DNA of 21,719 bases from an uncultured Porphyromonadaceae bacterium (GTDB lineage Bacteria; Bacteroidota; Bacteroidia; Bacteroidales; Muribaculaceae), in the NCBI GenBank assembly GCA_900555715.1, contig USMC01000043.1:1-21719 (forward strand). The letters are read 5' to 3'. The position numbers were made by a program, and so were the translations under genes. The notes beneath the pieces are model-generated. The model searched no databases, was not told where the DNA came from, and was given only the letters and a program-made list of their open reading frames with translations. Shown here piece after piece: positions 14,862 through 21,719 of the stretch; position 1 is the stretch's first letter; every line of letters begins with the position of its first letter.

Positions 14862-16436
14862 ATGACATACGAATATGACTATCTTGTGATAGGTTCGGGC
14901 ATCGCGGGAATGAGCTTTGCCCTGAAAGTAGCCCGTGAGGGCGGCAAAGTCGCCCTTGTATGCAAGACTACTCTCGACGAAGCCAACACCGCCCTTGCGC
15001 AGGGAGGCGTCGCTTCCGTCACCGACCTCAGTGTAGACGATTTCGATAAACACATCCACGACACCATGGTTGCCGGCGACTGGCTCAGCGACCCGAAAGC
15101 CGTTGAAAAAGTTGTCAAGGGAGCTCCTGAACAGATCAGGGAACTCATAGGCTGGGGTGTTGACTTCGACAAAAAATCCGACGGCAGTTTCGACCTGCAC
15201 CGCGAAGGCGGACACAGCGAATTCCGCATCCTGCATCATGCCGACAACACCGGATTCGAAATTCAGGAAAGCCTCATCAAAGCAGTAAAGGCATCGCCGA
15301 ACATCGACATCTACGAGCACCATTTCGCCATAGAAATCATCACCCAGCATCATCTCGGCAAAATCGTGACACGCCGCACACCCGACATCACCTGCTACGG
15401 CGCCTACGTTCTCGACATAGACAAGGGTGTCGTCGACACTTTCCTCAGCAAAATCACCGTCATGGCGACAGGCGGCGCAGGAGCCGTCTATCAGACAACG
15501 ACAAACCCGCTCGTTGCTACCGGCGACGGCATCGCCATGGTCTACCGCGCCAAAGGCACTGTGAGCGACATGGAATTCATCCAGTTCCATCCCACAGCGC
15601 TCTATCATCCCGGCGACCGTCCTTCCTTCCTCATCACCGAAGCCATGCGCGGCTACGGCGCCGTGCTCCGCAACCTCAAGGGCGAGGAATTCATGCAGAA
15701 ATACGATCCGCGCCTGTCGCTCGCTCCGCGCGATATCGTGGCACGCGCCATCGACTCCGAGATGAAGCTCCACGGCGACGACCATGTATACCTCGACGTC
15801 ACCCACAAAGACCCGGAGGAGACGAAGAAGCATTTCCCGAACATTTACGCCAAGTGCCTCTCGCTCGGCATCGACATCACAAAGGACTACATTCCAGTCG
15901 CACCGGCGGCGCACTACCTCTGCGGCGGCATACGCGTCGACCTCAACGGCGAATCGTCCATCCGGCATCTCTACGCCCTCGGCGAATGCTCATGCACAGG
16001 TCTTCACGGTGGAAACCGCCTTGCGTCGAACTCGCTCATCGAAGCGGTCGTCTATGCCGACGCCGCTGCCAGACACGCCATGGCGGAGGCGCCGCTCATT
16101 TCTATCCGCAGCGACGTTCCTGCATGGAACGACGAAGGAACGCAGCACAACGAGGAAATGGTTCTCATAACCCAGAGCATCCGCGAAGTGAATCAGATTA
16201 TGGGCTACTACGTCGGAATTGTCCGCAGCAACCTGCGTCTCGACCGCGCATGGAACCGCCTCGACATACTTTACGAGGAAACCGAACGCCTGTTCAAATG
16301 CAGCAAAGCTTCACGCGAGATATGCGAGCTCCGCAACATTATAAATGTAGGCTACCTCATCATGCGTCAGGCGAAGGAGCGCCGCGAGTCGCGCGGACTG
16401 CACTACACCATCGACTACCCTCCCCGCAAAGAATAA
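14862..16436 (+). CDS. nadB: L-aspartate oxidase
   Basis: 524 residues. It oxidises L-aspartate to iminoaspartate with FAD, the first step of de novo NAD synthesis in the cytoplasm. The FAD-binding GSGIAG (11-16) is at the N-terminus, followed by ANTALAQGGVAS (41-52), diagnostic of NadB versus succinate dehydrogenase. Also seen: HREGGHSEFRILHHAD (113-128), QFHPTALYHPG (241-251), the catalytic arginine R290 in APRDIVARAI, and H351 in PAAHYLCGGIRVDLNGESSI, then ECSCTGLHGGNRLASNSL (375-392). R290 and H351 agree in number with E. coli NadB. The C-terminal helical domain (about 430-515) is complete. nadA and nadC, its usual partners, are not in the window. The start has AGAAGGA just upstream. Terminator at 16459-16501. 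Confidence 0.96.
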   Translation: MTYEYDYLVIGSGIAGMSFALKVAREGGKVALVCKTTLDEANTALAQGGVASVTDLSVDDFDKHIHDTMVAGDWLSDPKAVEKVVKGAPEQIRELIGWGVDFDKKSDGSFDLHREGGHSEFRILHHADNTGFEIQESLIKAVKASPNIDIYEHHFAIEIITQHHLGKIVTRRTPDITCYGAYVLDIDKGVVDTFLSKITVMATGGAGAVYQTTTNPLVATGDGIAMVYRAKGTVSDMEFIQFHPTALYHPGDRPSFLITEAMRGYGAVLRNLKGEEFMQKYDPRLSLAPRDIVARAIDSEMKLHGDDHVYLDVTHKDPEETKKHFPNIYAKCLSLGIDITKDYIPVAPAAHYLCGGIRVDLNGESSIRHLYALGECSCTGLHGGNRLASNSLIEAVVYADAAARHAMAEAPLISIRSDVPAWNDEGTQHNEEMVLITQSIREVNQIMGYYVGIVRSNLRLDRAWNRLDILYEETERLFKCSKASREICELRNIINVGYLIMRQAKERRESRGLHYTIDYPPRKE

Positions 16437-16452
16437 AAAACCGGCTGCCGGT
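16435..16452 (-). terminator. short terminator after the HAD phosphatase gene, overlapping the nadB stop
   Basis: On the minus strand ACCGG-CAG-CCGGT (16440-16452) is followed by TTTTTT (16435-16440). The T tract includes the last two bases of the nadB TAA. The stem is only 5 bp, so moderate strength is expected. Confidence 0.6.
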
Positions 16453-16454
16453 CA

Positions 16455-17150
16455 CTACACATCCTCCCCGCGCGCACGACGCTCCGGGGAGGATGTTTTT
16501 TCTTCCACCAAGTCGAGAATCTGCGACGCTGTCGACACGATATGATCGGCAAACGCCGCTGTAAGTTCTGATATCGGACGGAAGCCCCATGTGACACCTA
16601 CGGAATCGACACAGGCGCGGCGCGCTGTTTCGATATCGACACCGGAATCACCCACATAGAGCACCTCCGCCTTCGGCGTGGGACACATGGAGAGTGCCTT
16701 GAAAACTATCGAAGGATCAGGTTTGCGCGGAATGCCGTCGACGTTGCCGAGCACGGCGCGGAAATTGGCGGACGGGAAATAATGACTGATGATTTTCGTG
16801 ACTGCGGCCTCATATTTGTTCGACGTCACGGCAAGATTTACCCCGCGGGACGTCAGTTCCTCAAGAAGCTCGGGTATGCCCGGATAAGGAACCGTCTTGT
16901 CGCAGCAATGCTCGTCGTAGTACGCGCGGAACACTTCGAGCGCCGCGCGGATGTTCTTTTCCTCACGCGCCTCGGCGGGAAGAGCCCGCTCGATGAGTTT
17001 TGCCACGCCGTTGCCTACCAGCGTCGGGTACACCCACATTCCGTGAGGAGGATAGCCGAGCGTCGTGAGCGCGTGATTGGTGGCTGTGGCAAGGTCGTCG
17101 ATAGTATTGAGCAATGTGCCGTCAAGATCAAATATCACAAATGTCTTCAT
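16455..17150 (-). CDS. HAD-superfamily hydrolase, phosphoglycolate phosphatase-like (Gph/PGP group)
   Basis: 231 residues. All four HAD motifs are present: nucleophile D8 and acid D10 in FDLDGTLLNTIDDLATATNH, motif II S110 in VTSNKYEAA, motif III K143 in RKPDP, motif IV D168/D172 in VLYVGDSGVDIETARRACVD. A helical cap (about 15-85) with VGNGVAKLIERALP resembles the phosphoglycolate phosphatase group; the true substrate may be another small phosphate ester. Two bases separate its ATG from the TamL stop, so it is the third gene of the kinase-TamL-HAD unit. Its C-terminal codons overlap the nadB terminator stem, giving a charged tail (SPERRARGEDV) that may be shaped by RNA-level constraint. Specificity unsure, fold certain. 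Confidence 0.9.
   Translation of the reverse strand: MKTFVIFDLDGTLLNTIDDLATATNHALTTLGYPPHGMWVYPTLVGNGVAKLIERALPAEAREEKNIRAALEVFRAYYDEHCCDKTVPYPGIPELLEELTSRGVNLAVTSNKYEAAVTKIISHYFPSANFRAVLGNVDGIPRKPDPSIVFKALSMCPTPKAEVLYVGDSGVDIETARRACVDSVGVTWGFRPISELTAAFADHIVSTASQILDLVEEKTSSPERRARGEDV
16459..16501 (+). terminator. rho-independent terminator of nadB, inside the 3' end of the HAD gene
   Basis: Perfect 12-bp arms ACATCCTCCCCG (16459-16470) and CGGGGAGGATGT (16485-16496) with a 14-base loop, followed by T through 16501. It starts 23 bases after the nadB stop. The stem is coding sequence of the opposite gene. Confidence 0.85.
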
Positions 17151-17152
17151 TA

Positions 17153-19543
17153 TCAGAAAGGATAGCCCACCGAAAAGTGGAAGTTAGTATCGCGTTTCCA
17201 TCTCGGATGCAGAATAGGCCACGGCTCCTGGTTCTGTGCAGGATTGTGCGCCTTGACGCCGAGATCGAAACGAAGGAGGAAATAGGTGAAGTCAAGCCTT
17301 ATGCCGGCACCGTATGCCAGGGCAATCTGCTTGTAGAATTTATTGAACCGGAACAGTCCGCCGGGCTGCGTCTCATAGTCTTTGATAGTCCACACATTTC
17401 CGGCGTCGATAAACAGCGCTCCTTCCAGCACCCAGAACAGCTTGGCACGGTATTCCACCGACAGATCCAGCCTTATATCGCCGCACTGGTTGATAAAGTT
17501 CGTCATGCTGTTGCGGGCGTCGTAGGAACCCGGACCGAGCGTGCGCACACCCCAGCCGCGCACACCGTTGGCGCCGCCGGCATAGAAGCGTTTCTCGAAA
17601 GGCACCATCGACGAGTTGCCGTAAGGATAGGCGATGCCGAAGCCGCCGTGCAGAGCGAGCGAGTTACGGCTGTTGAAATTATAGGTATATGTATAGTCAG
17701 CTTCTCCTTTTATATATTGCGCATACTGTATGCCGAGAACTTTATATACTCCGTCCGACTTTTTCTGCCCTATGATGTTTGATATGCCGTAGAGCAGGTT
17801 GCCCGCCATCTCGCCCGACACACGCAGGCTTGTCACCGACGGCTGGACGGCGAGAGCATTGACATCGGCAGACGGAGGACGGCGGTTGGTAAGGTTCAGC
17901 GTGTAGCCCAGACGCATGATGAAGTGGTCTTCATAGCTGTAGCGCAGAAGAGGATTGTCAGGCGAAATCTGATCGATGAAATCGATGGTTGTCCGAGGAA
18001 GACGCACATAGTTTATGTCTATGAGATCGAATGTATGCCTCTTAAGGTACTCGGAACGCTGCTGCCACTTCCATTTCCATGCCGTTCCGAAAATGACACG
18101 CGTATATTCAGGGCGTTCCTGATAGTTTGTCGAGAAAGTGAATTCCGTCGTGGCGAGACGGCGCTGCTTGAAGCTCTTCGACATGAACGGGCACTCGAAC
18201 TTAGGAATGGTGATACCCACTTCGGCGGCAAATTCGGTATAGCAGTTATTGATGAGCCCGTCGAGGTTGCCCGAAAGGCTTTCGTAAGAGCCGCGCACCT
18301 TGGCGGTGAGCATCTCGGAACCATGTGCAAGATTTCGGTGCTGATATGTTAGCCCGACTCCGAAGCCGAAATCGCCCTCGGAGTTCGTTCCTTCAAGTTC
18401 CATGCTGACTGCCTGCTTCTTGTTGCGCGAAAGCTTTATGACGGCGTCGAGAAGTCCGGTGTCGCCGTCGGCGCCCGACGGCGTCATCTCCACATTGATA
18501 TATTTGATGATGCTCAGGCGTCCGAGAGCCTCGTAGGTACGCTCGACATTCGATGCCGAATACAGCGAGCCCGGCTGTATGTAGCACATCTCGTCGAGCA
18601 CCGACGGCTTTATGAGATGGCTTTTCGACGGATATATCATCCTTATGCCTTTATACACTACGGTGTCGGCTCCGGAGCTCTTCCCGTCGTATTCAATGAT
18701 GTATGTCACGCGGTCGACTCTGAAACGGTGGTGCTTGTCGCCGGACAGTCCGAGAGTGTCCGACACCGAAGCCGTATTCGAACGTCCTTTTCTGCTGTCG
18801 AGAGAATAGACGCGCAAGGTCAGCTCCGTGTCGCGGCTCCCGGCGACAGTATCAGCCAGATAGTTGATGAACTCGCGGTTAAAATCATAATATCCGCTGT
18901 TACGCAGCTGACGCGTGATACGCTGTCGTTCGGCATCAAGAATATTGCGATCGAGCAGCATTCCCGGCTTGATGGCGGAAGAAGATGTGTCGGAAAGGAC
19001 GAGCCGCGCCACGACGGGATCTTCCACCTGATAGTTAATGGCGGAAATCCTCCGCGGCTCGCCGGCGGTAATCCTGTAGTTCACATCCATGCGCTTGCGC
19101 CCTTTCACTATTGTATCGGCAACGACAGTGGCGTCGAGATATCCTTTGTTTATCAGCGCGAGCTGCAGCTGTCGTCCAGACGCTTCTGTCAGCGCGCTGT
19201 CGTAGATCACCGGTGGCTGCCCCAGACGCCTGAGCCAGCGGTTGTACCATTTTGTCGAGTCGCTTCCCGAAAGGCTGTATGTGCTCAGCTGCAGACGCGC
19301 GAATCCGAGCACCTTGTGATTCGGTGTCTGACGCAGAAAGCTGTAGAGTTCACGGGTGTCGACATCGCTGCGGTCGTCGACCGTCAGCCTGACGTCGTTG
19401 AGCAGATATTGTCCGTCCGGGACGTGCTTGGTGGTGCTGCACGAAACCGCAAGGCACAGAACCGCACATACGGCAGCCAGATGCGGCACCACACTGCTGC
19501 GGCAGCGCTCAGAGAGGTATCGTAAAAATGAAGCGTGCGCCAT
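17153..19543 (-). CDS. tamL: TamL: lipidated TamA/BamA-family outer-membrane protein (Omp85)
   Basis: 796 residues. The N-terminal stretch (to about 34) is a signal sequence with lipobox VSC; Cys35 heads SCSTTKHVPDGQYLLNDVRL, the usual beginning of the Bacteroidetes lipoprotein TamL. POTRA-type segments lie about 40-375, and a C-terminal 16-strand beta-barrel about 376-796 includes the Omp85 loop motif VRGW (661-664, in AGGANGVRGWGVRTLG) and a terminal Phe. TamL acts with TamB in outer-membrane assembly or lipid transport (family knowledge); tamB is not in this window. The ATG at 19543 lies 35 bases inside the 3' end of the kinase gene, in another frame; no nearer Met exists, though a GTG around residue 18 could serve. 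Overlap with the kinase and a 2-base gap to the HAD gene suggest one operon. Confidence 0.88.
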   Translation of the reverse strand: MAHASFLRYLSERCRSSVVPHLAAVCAVLCLAVSCSTTKHVPDGQYLLNDVRLTVDDRSDVDTRELYSFLRQTPNHKVLGFARLQLSTYSLSGSDSTKWYNRWLRRLGQPPVIYDSALTEASGRQLQLALINKGYLDATVVADTIVKGRKRMDVNYRITAGEPRRISAINYQVEDPVVARLVLSDTSSSAIKPGMLLDRNILDAERQRITRQLRNSGYYDFNREFINYLADTVAGSRDTELTLRVYSLDSRKGRSNTASVSDTLGLSGDKHHRFRVDRVTYIIEYDGKSSGADTVVYKGIRMIYPSKSHLIKPSVLDEMCYIQPGSLYSASNVERTYEALGRLSIIKYINVEMTPSGADGDTGLLDAVIKLSRNKKQAVSMELEGTNSEGDFGFGVGLTYQHRNLAHGSEMLTAKVRGSYESLSGNLDGLINNCYTEFAAEVGITIPKFECPFMSKSFKQRRLATTEFTFSTNYQERPEYTRVIFGTAWKWKWQQRSEYLKRHTFDLIDINYVRLPRTTIDFIDQISPDNPLLRYSYEDHFIMRLGYTLNLTNRRPPSADVNALAVQPSVTSLRVSGEMAGNLLYGISNIIGQKKSDGVYKVLGIQYAQYIKGEADYTYTYNFNSRNSLALHGGFGIAYPYGNSSMVPFEKRFYAGGANGVRGWGVRTLGPGSYDARNSMTNFINQCGDIRLDLSVEYRAKLFWVLEGALFIDAGNVWTIKDYETQPGGLFRFNKFYKQIALAYGAGIRLDFTYFLLRFDLGVKAHNPAQNQEPWPILHPRWKRDTNFHFSVGYPF

Positions 19544-21620
19544 TGTGATAGTTCGTGTCGTGCCTCACCTCGCCCTGCATCAGAGTAGCGAGCATACGGG
19601 CGATGTACAGCCCGAGTCCGCAGCCCTGGGAGGACGGGTCAATTTTATAATAACGTTCGAAAATGCGCTCGCCGCATCCGTCGGCGACTCCTGTTCCCGT
19701 GTCGCTGACAGCGAAAGTCACCTTGTTGCCTTTGCGGTCGATGTCATAGTCGAGTGTTATGCTTCCTTTTTCCGTGAATTTGCGGGCATTGCTGAGCAGA
19801 TTCATAAGCACCTGGCAAACACGCACCTTGTCGGTGCTTACCAAAGCATCCGCTTTGTGCTGAGGATTGAAAACAACCTTGACATCGCCGGCATTATCGC
19901 TGTCGAAGATATTGTCAAGAGCGAGATTGCACATATCCCAGATGCTTTCCGGTTTTTTATGTACGGCGACGCTGCCGTGCTCAAGCGACGCCATGTCGAG
20001 AACATCGTTCAGAAGTGTCATTATCAGCTTTGTGTTCTGCTTCATGGTGCAGGCATATCGGTCGAGATAGCGCTGTTTCTCAGGCGGTATGCAGTCCATT
20101 ATGAGCTGCGAGTATTCCATGATGGCTTCGAGAGGCGCCTTCACCTCATGACTCATATTATTGATGAACTCCGTCTTGAGTTTGTCGGAGTGTTTTGCCT
20201 TGTCGCGCATCTCTATGAGTTCTTTCTGCACGCGGCGCAGTTCGTTACGTTCTTCTCTCAGACGCTCCGCCGTTTCTGAATGCATTTTCGCGAGTCTGCG
20301 CGATCTGCGGTAGCTCCTGAAGAACACGAGAGCGAGAACAACAAGGACTGCGAGAGCCACCGCGACAACAACAAGAACCGTCCGCGTCAGCCGCAGGTGC
20401 GAACGCTGGTCGTCGAGCATGAGCTGACTGTTCATCTTGCGCAGCTCCGACAGATCGTATACTATCTGCATTTCGCGGCAGCGCTCGTCGGCACGCCGCT
20501 CTATACGGCTGCGAAGCGAATCGTTGAGCTCCATCGACGCCTCAAGCAGAGTCCTGCGGTCGTCGACAGCCCTTGCCGCACCGACAATCTCGTTGAGAAA
20601 ATAGATACGGTACATCCGGTGAAAATCGCCGTCTTTCTGTTCCTTGAAGAGTCTGATTGCTTCCCGGTATTTTTTATGCGCCAGAAGGTAGCAGATCTCG
20701 ATACTGTTGTTCAGTCTGAGATCGCCGGCGGCCCGTTCGTTGGTCTGTGCGATTTCATGCGCCTTTTTGTAGAACATCTCCACCTCTTCCGGAGAGAGTT
20801 CGCGATAGTTGATGAGCATACGCCGGAAGATACTGTAACGGTACACCATCATGTCGCGGAATGGTCGGCCCTGCGCGCGGTAGGACGTGGCGAGCGAATC
20901 GACAATATTTAGCATTTTGCGGTCGACAGCAATGGCATTGCGCGCCGAACCGTTGACGGCGTATATTGACGAGGCACGGTTGTAGATCAGATTCCGCACC
21001 GAACCGGACGGAAGATTCATGTCGTCGACAAGATCGCTGAGCTTATCGATGTAATTTTCAAGAAGTTCTCCGCGGGTCGAAAGCTGCATGTGCTTGCACA
21101 GCGAATAGAGCAGCAGCGCTTCCTCGTATGCGTCGTGAGGGCTGTCGGTCTCATATTTGTCCATAAGCTTCCTCAGATGATCGGCAGCCGTCTCATTGGT
21201 GTCCGACTTGATGCGCCTGTCGATCTTCACCATGTCGAGAAAAAGCTTCGCCTCCATCTGTCGCGGACTTTCGGAAATGGCACGGAGCTCGGCGTCGACG
21301 ATGGCGAGCACCGAATCGTTGTCGCGCATCTCGTTGGCGGTATAGGTCAGCACCTCTATGAGCACGTCGTTGAGCCCACGCAGTCTGGCGGTATGGCGGA
21401 GCCTTTCGAGCGCCTTGTAACGCACCTTACGCGTTGTGCCGAGATCATAGATATTGAGCAGAGTCCTGATACTGTCGTCGGGATTGTTGAGCTCTTCGAG
21501 ACGTATTTCCAGACTGTCGATAAGCTCGGCATTCGTGCGGGCATGACATCGCTCCTGAACCATCAGGAACAACAATGCAAGAACAAGACCGCCACAGCGT
21601 AGGTATATATGGAGTTTCAT
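19509..21620 (-). CDS. sensor histidine kinase with large periplasmic helical sensor
   Basis: 703 residues. Signal or first membrane segment about 8-22 (RCGGLVLALLFLM), an all-helical periplasmic region about 28-405 resembling TPR-type repeats common in Bacteroidetes sensors, a membrane span 413-433 (TVLVVVAVALAVLVVLALVFF), a coiled coil 440-485, then HisKA and HATPase domains. H-box: His491 in NNMSHEVKAPLEAI. N-box: N611 in LMNLLSNARKF. G1: DTGTG (640-644); G2: GCGLG (666-670). It ends after the ATPase domain, with no receiver or AraC domain, so it should signal to a separate response regulator, not present here. HEVKA has Ala where HisKA phosphatases carry Thr or Asn. The start at 21620 follows a promoter at 21641-21672. 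It heads the kinase-tamL-HAD operon. Confidence 0.92.
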   Translation of the reverse strand: MKLHIYLRCGGLVLALLFLMVQERCHARTNAELIDSLEIRLEELNNPDDSIRTLLNIYDLGTTRKVRYKALERLRHTARLRGLNDVLIEVLTYTANEMRDNDSVLAIVDAELRAISESPRQMEAKLFLDMVKIDRRIKSDTNETAADHLRKLMDKYETDSPHDAYEEALLLYSLCKHMQLSTRGELLENYIDKLSDLVDDMNLPSGSVRNLIYNRASSIYAVNGSARNAIAVDRKMLNIVDSLATSYRAQGRPFRDMMVYRYSIFRRMLINYRELSPEEVEMFYKKAHEIAQTNERAAGDLRLNNSIEICYLLAHKKYREAIRLFKEQKDGDFHRMYRIYFLNEIVGAARAVDDRRTLLEASMELNDSLRSRIERRADERCREMQIVYDLSELRKMNSQLMLDDQRSHLRLTRTVLVVVAVALAVLVVLALVFFRSYRRSRRLAKMHSETAERLREERNELRRVQKELIEMRDKAKHSDKLKTEFINNMSHEVKAPLEAIMEYSQLIMDCIPPEKQRYLDRYACTMKQNTKLIMTLLNDVLDMASLEHGSVAVHKKPESIWDMCNLALDNIFDSDNAGDVKVVFNPQHKADALVSTDKVRVCQVLMNLLSNARKFTEKGSITLDYDIDRKGNKVTFAVSDTGTGVADGCGERIFERYYKIDPSSQGCGLGLYIARMLATLMQGEVRHDTNYHNGARFIFTIPL

Positions 21621-21640
21621 CGTTTTTTCGATATATCAAG

Positions 21641-21672
21641 CGAAGTTAGCAATAATTTCCGACGCCGGCAAA
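21641..21672 (-). promoter_or_regulatory. promoter of the kinase-tamL-HAD operon
   Basis: On the minus strand a -33 TTTG (21669-21672) and a -7 TAACTTCG (21641-21648, one mismatch to TAnnTTTG) are separated by 20 bases, the usual Bacteroidetes spacing. Transcription would begin about 15 bases before the kinase ATG, a very short leader. Confidence 0.6.
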
Positions 21673-21719
21673 TAAAATTCTCACAATAAAATTTATTCCG
21701 TATGTCACGTCCTTCTTAG

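Noticed and set aside
14829..15968. 379-codon minus-strand open frame opposite nadB
   Set aside because: Shadow of nadB, which has all catalytic residues; the antisense translation shows no family pattern.
21702..21719. Short frame MSRPS followed by TAG at the right edge
   Set aside because: Five codons only, with no supporting signals; probably chance or a fragment of a context outside the window.

Overview
The window looks like a chromosomal stretch from a gut Bacteroidales bacterium. By overall impression it could be Muribaculaceae-like, but the genus cannot be fixed from sequence reading alone. Supporting this are Bacteroidetes-type promoters (-7 box TAnnTTTG, several copies of TAACTTTGCAC), a 286-residue primary sigma factor without region 1.1 that begins MRQLKITKSITNRES, a PCMD-domain protein, a 6-bladed beta-propeller lipoprotein, a lipidated TamA-type protein (TamL), and few Shine-Dalgarno sites. 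I see no insertion sequence, CRISPR array, tRNA or rRNA.

Layout. 2-688 (+) is the 3' end of a PCMD-domain protein gene cut by the window edge. It converges on, and overlaps by 7 bases, a minus-strand pair: mtnN (MTA/SAH nucleosidase) and an AlbA_2-type ATP-binding protein. Next on the minus strand come acpP and fabF (fatty acid synthesis), with one hairpin terminator between them and another after fabF. 4093-6070 (+) is a compact accessory cassette: a small exported Cys-rich protein, a beta-propeller lipoprotein and a membrane-anchored thioredoxin-fold protein. A bidirectional terminator separates it from a minus-strand tripartite RND efflux operon (adaptor, pump, outer-membrane factor). Then come rpoD and a MATE exporter (both minus), and divergent from these nadB (+, L-aspartate oxidase). 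The last block is a minus-strand operon: sensor histidine kinase, TamL and a HAD phosphatase. Its terminator interlocks with that of nadB.

How the genes work together. Most are housekeeping or envelope genes: acyl-carrier and elongation steps of lipid synthesis, SAM by-product recycling, NAD synthesis, transcription, drug export, outer-membrane assembly. The cassette at 4093-6070 is the part most likely to hold something little described. A Cys-rich exported product with eight cysteines is encoded directly beside a surface propeller lipoprotein and a dedicated CxxC oxidoreductase, which suggests a disulfide-dependent secreted or surface peptide system. A second point of interest is the kinase-TamL-HAD operon, where a sensor overlaps an outer-membrane assembly gene. 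All functional statements rest on motif recognition by eye; no database search was possible.
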